Positions 1-5,617 of a stretch of DNA of 15,801 bases are shown piece by piece; the first letter of the stretch is position 1, and every line of letters starts with the position of its first letter. The notes beneath the pieces are model-generated. The model was given only the letters and a program-made list of their open reading frames with translations, was not told the origin of the DNA and did no database searches. Source of the DNA: Lachnospiraceae bacterium (GTDB taxonomy: Bacteria; Bacillota_A; Clostridia; Lachnospirales; Lachnospiraceae). The stretch covers positions 1 to 15,801 of the forward strand of contig JAGADM010000164.1 in the NCBI GenBank assembly GCA_017613595.1. Direction: 5' to 3'. The position numbers and the translations under genes are program-made.

Positions 1-45
1 GGACTGAAAATCCTCGTGTCACTGGTTCGATTCCGGTTCTGGGCA
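1..45 (+). tRNA. tRNA-Phe (GAA), 3' part only
   Basis: This is the 3' portion of a tRNA cut by the window start. The anticodon loop CTGAAAA (5-11) carries anticodon GAA for phenylalanine, with stem halves GGA and TCC still visible. The T arm is ACTGG / TTCGATT / CCGGT (21-37). The 3' acceptor strand TCTGGGC (38-44) is followed by discriminator A45. No CCA is encoded; a run of T follows directly. The D arm and 5' acceptor strand lie outside the window. It heads a tRNA cluster with the tRNA-Lys downstream. Confidence 0.9.
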
Positions 46-81
46 TTTTTTCATATCTTGACGGTATGAAAAGATGGAGCA

Positions 82-161
82 CGACGCATTCGAAAACGGC
101 TTCGCCGGGCGTCGCGCAGGTCATCAGGACTCTTCCCGCTTCGCGGGCCCCTCCTCATGAC
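82..161 (+). other. structured inter-tRNA spacer with two hairpins
   Basis: The 120-base gap between the two tRNAs has no gene but folds well. The first hairpin pairs CGACGC (82-87) with GCGTCG (109-114) and contains an inner CGGC-TTC-GCCG. The second pairs 120-129 with 152-161 (one mismatch) and contains an inner CCCGC-TTC-GCGGG (135-147). It ends four bases before the tRNA-Lys 5' end. It could be a tRNA-processing spacer or a REP-like genomic repeat. There is no T tract, so it is not an intrinsic terminator. Confidence 0.5.
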
Positions 162-165
162 ATAT

Positions 166-238
166 GGAGCACTAGCTCAGTCGGTAGAGCACTTGACTTT
201 TAATCAAGGTGTCGCGGGTTCGAATCCCGCGTGCTTCA
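166..238 (+). tRNA. tRNA-Lys (TTT)
   Basis: A complete 73-nt cloverleaf. The acceptor strands GGAGCAC (166-172) and GTGCTTC (231-237) pair, with discriminator A238. The D arm contains the usual TAGCTCAGTCGGTAGAGC. The anticodon stem CTTGA/TCAAG (192-196/204-208) encloses CTTTTAA, giving anticodon TTT for lysine. The T arm is GCGGG-TTCGAAT-CCCGC (214-230). No CCA is encoded, so tRNA nucleotidyltransferase must add it. Confidence 0.97.
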
Positions 239-250
239 CACAGAAACATG

Positions 251-297
251 AAATCCCTGCAAAAGCCTTATTCAAAAAAGCGTTTTGCAGGGATTTT
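251..297 (+). terminator. terminator-like hairpin after the tRNA cluster
   Basis: A perfect 14-bp inverted repeat: AAATCCCTGCAAAA (251-264) pairs with TTTTGCAGGGATTT (283-296) across an 18-base loop. Weaker pairs extend it to about 247-300. The T tract is short and mixed (TTTTGTGT). It sits 12 bases after tRNA-Lys, so it most likely ends the tRNA transcript. The A-rich 5' flank would also permit use on the other strand. Confidence 0.7.
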
Positions 298-309
298 GTG
301 TATTCAGGA

Positions 310-338
310 TTGTATTCCTTTGGTCTCTATATTAAAAT
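310..338 (+). promoter_or_regulatory. sigma-A-type promoter for the PAP2 gene
   Basis: TTGTAT (310-315) and TAAAAT (333-338) are separated by exactly 17 bases. They lie about 34 bases upstream of the PAP2 start codon and just downstream of the tRNA terminator. The -35 box is a weak match, so this is a moderate call. Confidence 0.5.
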
Positions 339-371
339 AGATAGCGAATAAGCGATAAAGGGGAATCGGGT

Positions 372-1034
372 ATGAAAAAGCATTTGGGAATCGGGGTAGG
401 ACTTCTGGTCCTTTTTCTTGTTTTTACGGTTTTAGTGAAAACGGTGGATGTGCAGCCGATCGGAAGACAGGGAACAGACGTCGGATTTGCCTCTGTTAAT
501 GAAGATTTTCATAGTTTCTTCGGAGAGAGCAAGACCGTGTATAAGGTAACCGAGGTAGTCGGTTATATCGGGCTTGCCGCTGCCGGAATCTTTGCTTTGA
601 TCGGTTTTCTTCAGTTGGTTAAGAGAAAGTCACTTTGTAAAGTCGACAGGGATATTCTTCTTCTCGGAGGACTTTACGCGGTTCTTCTCGTGTGCTATAT
701 TTTATTTGAAAAGATAGTGATCAACTATCGTCCTCCTTTCTGCGCAGAGGATGCGCTAGAGGCGTCGTTTCCTTCCACGCATACGCTGATGCTTCTCGGG
801 ATAATGGCATCAACGATTATGCAGATTTTATATCGTTTGAAGGACACGAAGCTGCGCGTATTCTGTTCCTCACTGTGCGGAGTGATTGCTCTTATTGTAA
901 TTGTCGGCCGCGCCGTATGCGGTGTTCACTGGCTGACCGACATTATCGGAGGACTGCTGCTTTCGGCAGCGTTATCATGGATTTATTACGCGGTCGCATT
1001 TGCCGCGAAGAAAGAGGAGAAGTCCGAGTCATAA
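372..1034 (+). CDS. PAP2-family membrane phosphatase
   Basis: A 220-residue integral membrane protein of the type-2 phosphatidic acid phosphatase (PAP2) superfamily. Members remove phosphate from lipid phosphates such as phosphatidate or undecaprenyl pyrophosphate at the outer membrane face. The three signature motifs are present in order: K114 to R120-P121 (with K-x5-RP spacing, one residue shorter than the textbook x6), PSTH at 134-137, and G-R180-x5-H186-x3-D190. These supply the catalytic His pair and Asp. Hydrophobic segments lie at about 5-22, 62-82, 95-113, 138-152, 165-179 and 191-211. A clear AAAGGGG ribosome site precedes the ATG. A hypothetical gene follows 66 bases downstream, probably in the same transcript. 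Substrate (undecaprenyl-PP versus phosphatidate) cannot be decided from the sequence. Confidence 0.88.
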   Translation: MKKHLGIGVGLLVLFLVFTVLVKTVDVQPIGRQGTDVGFASVNEDFHSFFGESKTVYKVTEVVGYIGLAAAGIFALIGFLQLVKRKSLCKVDRDILLLGGLYAVLLVCYILFEKIVINYRPPFCAEDALEASFPSTHTLMLLGIMASTIMQILYRLKDTKLRVFCSSLCGVIALIVIVGRAVCGVHWLTDIIGGLLLSAALSWIYYAVAFAAKKEEKSES

Positions 1035-1042
1035 GGACTGAG

Positions 1043-1090
1043 TTGCCGGCGAAGCAGGCGCACCGGCGACAGGGGGTATGCCTGCGGCAA
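1043..1090 (+). other. hairpin next to the ribosome site of the following gene
   Basis: GCAGGC (1054-1059) pairs with GCCTGC (1080-1085), and TTGCC (1043-1047) can pair with GGCAA (1086-1090). The 3' arm touches the AAGGTGG ribosome site (1089-1095) of the next gene. The structure could modulate its translation, or simply separate expression of the two genes. Confidence 0.35.
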
Positions 1091-1100
1091 GGTGGAAAAT

Positions 1101-1994
1101 ATGATATTAGACGAGCAGGACCTGAGAAACGGATTAAAATACATCGTCGGTACATGGCAGCCGGATTATGTGGTGAATATGTTTTCATCGGATCTGGCGC
1201 ATATTCCTGCGGCTGAATTCAAGTCAACGGACGGTGTCGTATTTACCGCGATCAGTTTTACTTTTTATGAAGATCATACGCTTTTGATGAAGAATTCCGT
1301 GACCGGCAGAGAAGTCAGAGGAACCTGGGAGCAGAAGAGCTATGGTGAATTCCGGTATACTCTGAACGGATTTTTAAATCTGCCGGCGGGAACCAATGCG
1401 GAAGTAGCGGAAACGCTTCGCATGCAGGACGGGGATAAACTGGTATTCAGTCTGGGAGTCATTGCGATTGCCCTTAAGAAGATCGCAGACGGTAATATTT
1501 CCGAAGCGAAGAAGCAGGATATCGGTGATCTGCCGGGCGACGAAGCGATGAACGAAATCGTCGGGACTTACGGGGTTCAGAAGCTTCGCACGTATTCGGA
1601 CGAGGGATTTATCTGGATTTCCGCTGATGAGCAGCGTGAGAAATCGGCCGGAGATGATGTGCCGGATGCAGAGGACTATGCACTGCAGATGCTTGATTGG
1701 AAGGTGGAATTTACCTCTGAACATCAGGTCTTCGTATGGATGAAGATCCCCGAAGGAACATCGCAGACAGAGCTTGATGAGGCTGTTAAGCAGGGCGAGG
1801 TTGCCTGCGTAAAGGACGGAATGTTTGCCGAGAAGGCGCTTGAGTGGAAGGCAGTGAACGGTCGGTATTATTATAACACCGGTGAGCGCAGGGAAGTGTT
1901 CGGGGAAGTGCAGTCTCCCTGGGATGAGCTGAAAAGCGATGAGGAAGGGAATCTCTTCTTCCTGAACAATACGCTTCTGCTTCGGAAACAGTAG
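1101..1994 (+). CDS. hypothetical cytoplasmic protein, possible lipocalin-like halves
   Basis: I do not recognise this 297-residue protein. It has no signal peptide or membrane segment and is acidic. Two short similar starts, IVGTW (15-19) and IVGTY (153-157), each lead into beta-rich sequence with aromatic residues (for example FTFYEDHTLLM at 53-63, then GTWEQ at 74-78). A G-x-W start followed by alternating strands recalls lipocalin-like barrels, so two related beta domains are plausible but unproven. I chose ATG 1101 because AAGGTGG at 1089-1095 is correctly spaced for it; the in-frame GTG at 1092 overlaps that ribosome site. The gene follows the PAP2 phosphatase, probably in one transcript, and ends just before a strong terminator. 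Confidence 0.7.
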   Translation: MILDEQDLRNGLKYIVGTWQPDYVVNMFSSDLAHIPAAEFKSTDGVVFTAISFTFYEDHTLLMKNSVTGREVRGTWEQKSYGEFRYTLNGFLNLPAGTNAEVAETLRMQDGDKLVFSLGVIAIALKKIADGNISEAKKQDIGDLPGDEAMNEIVGTYGVQKLRTYSDEGFIWISADEQREKSAGDDVPDAEDYALQMLDWKVEFTSEHQVFVWMKIPEGTSQTELDEAVKQGEVACVKDGMFAEKALEWKAVNGRYYYNTGERREVFGEVQSPWDELKSDEEGNLFFLNNTLLLRKQ

Positions 1995-2043
1995 AAACGG
2001 AATTGTTGCACCAACGGGCTGTCAAAGCCGGATGAAATGAAAG

Positions 2044-2095
2044 GCATAAAAATACCGCTGCAAACCGGAAACGGGTTGCAGCGGTTCTTTTATGC
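2044..2095. terminator. bidirectional terminator between convergent genes
   Basis: CCGCTGCAAACCG (2055-2067) pairs with CGGGTTGCAGCGG (2072-2084) around a GAAA tetraloop, with one A/G mismatch. The flanks GCATAAAA (2044-2051) and TTTTATGC (2088-2095) are also exact complements, giving T-rich ends on both strands. It serves the plus-strand gene ending at 1994 and the minus-strand operon whose last stop codon (2090-2092) lies inside the distal arm. Confidence 0.9.
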
Positions 2096-2533
2096 TTTGC
2101 CGAGAAGTTTCTTAATGCGCCGTTTCAGAAAGCCTACGGCTCTTCGTCGGAATATCCGTACCGGCGCGAAGAATACATGCAGTCGGGAATAAAGCTTATA
2201 GCCGAATTCATTGACGGAATGCTCTTTCCTGTCGCGGTAGAAGCCGGTCATGATTCCGATAATGTCATCATCGGTTGTTCCGTATTCCTTCGCTATGCAG
2301 TTGTCTCCAAGGATTACGTAATGTCCGTCAGGAAGCACTTTTATAATACGATGGAGAACATAATCGGAACCGCGGTGGTAAAGGACGACGTCGTATTTTC
2401 CGCAACGCTCGCCGGGTTTCTTATGCCGGACCGTAAACAGGTCGCGCTCCTGACGAAGAAGCGGAAGCATGCTGACGCCTTTGAAGCGGTAAGTCATTTC
2501 CTCATTTGTCTTAAGAAAGTCGTCGTAAGTCAT
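2090..2533 (-). CDS. S24/S26-family signal-peptidase-like protease
   Basis: A 147-residue protein with the core of the S26 signal peptidase / S24 fold. FKGVSMLPLL contains the likely nucleophile S21-M22. Next come DVVLYHR (48-54), YVLHRI with H61-R62, and VILGDN (73-78). The HR pair where many bacterial enzymes carry Lys resembles the Ser-His type seen in SipW/ER-type peptidases. There is no clear N-terminal membrane anchor, and the C-terminus is very basic (RRIKKLLGKA), so it is cytoplasmic or peripherally membrane bound. It is last in the kinase-acyltransferase-protease set, 15 bases after TraX, with GAGG as ribosome site. Such small S26-like proteins occur in RiPP clusters, and a role in leader removal from the 4055-4171 peptide is inferred. 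Confidence 0.78.
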   Translation of the reverse strand: MTYDDFLKTNEEMTYRFKGVSMLPLLRQERDLFTVRHKKPGERCGKYDVVLYHRGSDYVLHRIIKVLPDGHYVILGDNCIAKEYGTTDDDIIGIMTGFYRDRKEHSVNEFGYKLYSRLHVFFAPVRIFRRRAVGFLKRRIKKLLGKA

Positions 2534-2548
2534 GGAAACCTCAAGATA

Positions 2549-3277
2549 TTACCGTAAAGCCAGCTGGATCAGCCAGAGAACCATCAGATGCACGGGATAG
2601 AACAGGTAAAAAGCGTATTTCAGCACCGGACCCTTCACGAAACCGCGCCTGCCGTTATACATGGCCATCAATATGTAGGCCGGGAAGCTTGCCATCTGTA
2701 AAATAATGCAGCCGATAAAAGCAATGACGATCAGATCCTTCTGTGCCACGTAGATTAAGAGGATAAATGCGACCCCGGAGATCCGGTAATCAGCGGCGAA
2801 GAAATAGGTAAACACGAACAGTGCGATCAGAAGCAGGCCGCGGAGCGCGAATCGGTCCCGATAGCGTTCATAGATGCAGAGCGCGATATAACCGAGAAAC
2901 AGCGTGAAGAACACGTTTTGCCGGTTGTAGGGAACCTGTCCGTGGACAACGTCAAAAGGAAACTCCGAAATCAGCGCGGCAATCAGCAGGCTGAGCCCGT
3001 AGCGAAAACGGTTGGACGTATGTTTCCAACCCTCGACGAGGAGAAAGCAAAACAGCGGAAAGGCGGTTCTTCCGATGCACCGCATCAGAAAATACGGTGT
3101 AATGGTACGAGATGAGAGCATCGGGAGGGAAAGCGTAAAAAGCTCAGTCCGCAGAAAAGGAACATATGAATTGAGAAACGAAGCGGTGTGATCAATCAGC
3201 ATTGTGATCACGGCGACCAGTTTCAGCACGCTTCCGCTTAATAATCGATTGTCAACCTGACGGGATTCTTCGCTCAT
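2549..3277 (-). CDS. TraX-family integral membrane acyltransferase
   Basis: A 242-residue polytopic membrane protein matching the TraX family, which N-acetylates F pilin in conjugative plasmids. In chromosomes of Firmicutes, TraX proteins are mostly of unknown substrate. Recognisable blocks are LKLVAVITMLIDHTASF (18-34, with D29-H30), the IGRTAFPLFCFLLVEG block, ALISEFPFD, NVFFTL and, near the end, FYLFYPVHLMVL. About eight hydrophobic segments are visible. Its ATG overlaps the stop of the upstream kinase gene (ATGA), so the two are translationally coupled. Context suggests that the acyl acceptor could be the peptide encoded at 4055-4171 or a cell-surface molecule. No conjugation genes are nearby, which argues against pilin. 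Confidence 0.85.
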   Translation of the reverse strand: MSEESRQVDNRLLSGSVLKLVAVITMLIDHTASFLNSYVPFLRTELFTLSLPMLSSRTITPYFLMRCIGRTAFPLFCFLLVEGWKHTSNRFRYGLSLLIAALISEFPFDVVHGQVPYNRQNVFFTLFLGYIALCIYERYRDRFALRGLLLIALFVFTYFFAADYRISGVAFILLIYVAQKDLIVIAFIGCIILQMASFPAYILMAMYNGRRGFVKGPVLKYAFYLFYPVHLMVLWLIQLALR

Positions 3278-3987
3278 TTCATGCCCTCATAGGATACCCT
3301 GGCGGCTTCCGGATCCATATTACAGCCGAGCCGGTACAGAGAAACCATCTCGGTCATTCGGATGATCAGGTCCATGGTCTTGGCAAGCTTCGCCGGATCT
3401 TTGGATCGGTATGTCTGCTGAAACAATACGGAAAATGCATTCTGCGGGCTGATCTTCTCAATATGATTGGTCGTATCCCTGGTGAGAATGCAGATTGCCT
3501 TAACGGGAACGGATGTATTGGTGCTGAGGTGGTGCTTCCCGTCCCACGGAGATCCGTAAACACGGACTTCGTCTTCACCGATATGGATGAACGGCTTGTC
3601 ATCGTTGATCATCGTTACCCGGTCGCCGAATACTTCCCGCCAAAGCCGTGCGTGCGTGGATTTGCCGGTGCCGCTCAGTGCGGCGAAAAGATAGCCCTGT
3701 CCGTCAACGGCCAATGCGGAAGAATGGAACAGAATGGTATCATAGTCGAGAAGAGCCTCGGTGAGTTTGCGCTGAACGGCAAGGGTTTCGAGGTAGGCTT
3801 TCGAAGAAGGTCTTTGAATGGTATTATATAAAGGCTCTTTTTCTGCGAGGATATCCTGTTCTGTTGTTTGTATGGTCATTACAGGTGATTGAACGGAGCG
3901 ATACTCTTCGCATAACTCGTGAATCATAGAATAGTGAGTCTCGATTGAAACAGGAACACCTGTGAAAGAATAATTGAACGAAGACAT
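3274..3987 (-). CDS. HPr-kinase-like P-loop kinase (HprK-related)
   Basis: A 237-residue protein resembling the C-terminal kinase domain of HPr kinase/phosphorylase. FHSSALAV (87-94) precedes the Walker A loop SGTGKST (105-111); INDDKP (127-132) is the acidic metal-binding strand and YGSPWDGK (144-151) is a further conserved block. The true HprK N-terminal domain is absent, so it is a stand-alone relative. Stand-alone HprK-like kinases are known in RiPP clusters: in paeninodin-type lasso peptides they phosphorylate the C-terminal Ser. ATG 3985-3987 is chosen because AGGGG lies just upstream; the longer reading from GTG 4023 begins inside a terminator stem. It overlaps TraX by four bases. Its substrate is inferred to be the upstream small peptide; a metabolic role cannot be excluded. 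Confidence 0.82.
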   Translation of the reverse strand: MSSFNYSFTGVPVSIETHYSMIHELCEEYRSVQSPVMTIQTTEQDILAEKEPLYNTIQRPSSKAYLETLAVQRKLTEALLDYDTILFHSSALAVDGQGYLFAALSGTGKSTHARLWREVFGDRVTMINDDKPFIHIGEDEVRVYGSPWDGKHHLSTNTSVPVKAICILTRDTTNHIEKISPQNAFSVLFQQTYRSKDPAKLAKTMDLIIRMTEMVSLYRLGCNMDPEAARVSYEGMK

Positions 3988-4010
3988 ATGTTCCCCTCGT
4001 AAAAAAAGGC

Positions 4011-4041
4011 AAAAAAAAGGCACAGTAACACTTACTGTACC
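4011..4041 (-). terminator. intrinsic terminator or attenuator after the precursor peptide gene
   Basis: Read on the minus strand, GGTACAGTAA pairs with TTACTGTGCC (one G-T pair) around a 3-base loop, and eight T follow (4018 down to 4011), then GCC and seven more T. It begins 14 bases after the peptide stop and ends just before the kinase ribosome site. I see no other promoter for the kinase-TraX-protease genes, so partial read-through would set a high ratio of peptide to tailoring enzymes. Confidence 0.88.
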
Positions 4042-4054
4042 CTGTTTAATAATC

Positions 4055-4171
4055 TTAATCTCTAGGACAAGGAATATCTACTTCTGTACGACATGTTGTT
4101 GATTCACAGATAACGCCACCATCAGTTTCGATGCGGACGATTTCTAAATCCACTTCATCAAAAGATAACAT
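4055..4171 (-). CDS. 38-residue Cys-containing peptide, candidate RiPP precursor
   Basis: A short gene with unusually strong signals: a consensus promoter, ribosome site GGAGGGG (4177-4183) with good spacing, ATG at 4169-4171, TAA at 4055-4057 and an intrinsic terminator 14 bases later. The first half (1-19) is acidic and beta-prone, ending in RIETDGG; Gly18-Gly19 resembles a double-glycine cleavage site. The second half (20-38) holds all three Cys (C22, C27, C35) with Ser/Thr (S24, T25, T26, T29) and ends in IPCPRD. It sits between a radical SAM/SPASM gene and an HprK-like kinase, the usual place of a RiPP precursor. I cannot assign it to a named precursor family. Crosslinks from Cys, phosphorylation of Ser/Thr and N-terminal acylation are all inferred from the neighbours. 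A small unmodified signalling peptide is the alternative. Confidence 0.8.
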   Translation of the reverse strand: MLSFDEVDLEIVRIETDGGVICESTTCRTEVDIPCPRD

Positions 4172-4201
4172 GATAACCCCTCCAATATAAAGTCTAATCA
4201 A

Positions 4202-4230
4202 ACTATACTACATTTGTCGAAAAAAGTCAA
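4202..4230 (-). promoter_or_regulatory. strong sigma-A promoter for the precursor peptide
   Basis: On the minus strand TTGACT (4230-4225) and TATAGT (4207-4202) are separated by exactly 17 bases. They lie about 30 bases upstream of the peptide ATG. The promoter sits in the AT-rich gap after the radical SAM gene, so the peptide can be transcribed independently of the maturase. No terminator is evident between the radical SAM stop and this promoter, so read-through from upstream is also possible. Confidence 0.85.
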
Positions 4231-4280
4231 CAGAAAATATTGGGTTAAATTATACGATTAAAAATATGGCTTTTTCTATA

Positions 4281-5609
4281 CTAATTCGGAGTGGGCGTTG
4301 ACAAAAAACGTGAGTAGTCCATCTTCATGCATTGTCTTATCTGTTCAATTTGCCAGTCCCTTTTTTGCGGGTTGCATTCAGACAATTCCTGACATCCAAC
4401 CGGACGTCGGCAAGAGAAGAAGAGAGGACATTTCTCACACAGCGGCATTTCAGGGAGATATTCACGCCACTTTCCGGAAGCTGTTGACGAATCAGGATCA
4501 TATATATTTCCTACTGAAGGAAGATTAACGATGTTTTCGCAACGAACCAGATCACCTGTTGGTAGAATAATAACAGAAGAAGCATTATCGGCAGTACAGC
4601 AAAACCTCTTGTATGCTCTCGAAACATGAGATGACAAATTGAACCCTTTGCTAATAACATATTCGAGCAGTTGCTTAGCGGAATCGTAGAGGGATATGCG
4701 ATCAGACTCGGAACGATTAATAGGAAATGCGCCTGCATTTTCAAATAGCGGCGATACTTTTATAGTGATTAGTGATTTGTTCTCTATCAGAACTGACAGC
4801 TCGTCAATGAGCGAAAACATATCGGACACATTGTAATCGTCTATGTTAAGTCTAATGACTAAAGCGATATCGGTTTTGCTGATATTCTTTATGTTGTTCA
4901 AAACGACGGAATAAGCATCTTCAATTGGTTTTGAAAAGGCTTTTGCACGAGTATAGATTTCTTTTGTGCCGTCCAGAGTAATCTGAATCATTTGCAATCC
5001 CCAATTTGTAATCGCTCGATTCAGAAGATCAGCGTTGAGGAGATACCCATTGGTTACCAAAGAAGAGACTATCGTATATTGTCCGTCAGAAATCAGGTTA
5101 GAACATATAAGATCAATAATGTCTGAAGCGAGTAACGGTTCCCCGCCAAACCAGTGCAAAGAGAGTTGTTTATTAGGCGTCGATACTTTCTTAATAAAGC
5201 GACAAACTTGAAGAGCCGTTTCCGGAAGCATGGTCGTCCTTTGAATACCTTTTTCGAAACAATAAAAGCAGTTGGCGTTACACGTTGTGGTAGGAAGAAT
5301 AGTGATAGTCCCAGCCGTTTCTTTCTCAGAGACAAGCGAAAGGATAGACTCTAATTCCTTACATAGTGTATTTTCTCTAAATCCATCGGGGACGAAAAAC
5401 CATTTTTCCACAAGCTCTTTGCGTTCGTCTTCTTTCACCGGTTGTGTGACAAAGAGAAACTCTTTTGTTATACAATTGTATATCAATGAGCCATTATTAA
5501 CAGGAGATTGTATGCAAGAAAACGAGAGACGATAGTTATCGTCTCTCGAATAGCGTTGTGAACCTAGTATTTTTTTAATGGTTTCGTTTGCCGGAAAAAT
5601 CTGAATCAT
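4281..5609 (-). CDS. radical SAM/SPASM peptide maturase
   Basis: A 442-residue enzyme that would use a [4Fe-4S] cluster and S-adenosylmethionine to make a radical on a peptide substrate. The signature C110-x3-C114-x2-C117 (TTTCNANCFYCFEKG) is followed by GGEP (155-158) and SLVTNGYLL (183-191). The C-terminal SPASM region fits the family: C338-x13-G352-x4-C357, then C391-x2-C394-x5-C400-x5-C406, with C412 and C427 as further ligands for auxiliary clusters. Residues 1-95 resemble the N-terminal region of peptide maturases and may include a precursor-recognition domain. Its ribosome site AGGAG overlaps the TAG stop of the upstream secreted-protein gene (8-base gap), implying coupling. The substrate is inferred to be the small peptide directly downstream. 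The gene is much richer in AT than the kinase gene. Confidence 0.92.
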   Translation of the reverse strand: MIQIFPANETIKKILGSQRYSRDDNYRLSFSCIQSPVNNGSLIYNCITKEFLFVTQPVKEDERKELVEKWFFVPDGFRENTLCKELESILSLVSEKETAGTITILPTTTCNANCFYCFEKGIQRTTMLPETALQVCRFIKKVSTPNKQLSLHWFGGEPLLASDIIDLICSNLISDGQYTIVSSLVTNGYLLNADLLNRAITNWGLQMIQITLDGTKEIYTRAKAFSKPIEDAYSVVLNNIKNISKTDIALVIRLNIDDYNVSDMFSLIDELSVLIENKSLITIKVSPLFENAGAFPINRSESDRISLYDSAKQLLEYVISKGFNLSSHVSRAYKRFCCTADNASSVIILPTGDLVRCENIVNLPSVGNIYDPDSSTASGKWREYLPEMPLCEKCPLFFSCRRPVGCQELSECNPQKRDWQIEQIRQCMKMDYSRFLSTPTPN

Positions 5610-5617
5610 GAAGACTC

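Noticed and set aside
157..351. 64-residue open frame across the tRNA-Lys gene
   Set aside because: It reads straight through the tRNA and its terminator and has no ribosome site; it is a by-product of the tRNA sequence.
1092..1994. GTG 1092 as the start of the hypothetical protein
   Set aside because: It overlaps the AAGGTGG ribosome site that is correctly placed for ATG 1101.
3274..4023. Longer HprK-like protein from GTG 4023
   Set aside because: The added residues are encoded by the terminator stem and its T tracts; ATG 3985-3987 has a proper ribosome site.
2090..5609. Classical lasso peptide or lanthipeptide cluster
   Set aside because: The HprK-like kinase suggested a lasso cluster, but there is no asparagine-synthetase-like cyclase, B1/B2 pair or lanthionine synthetase.
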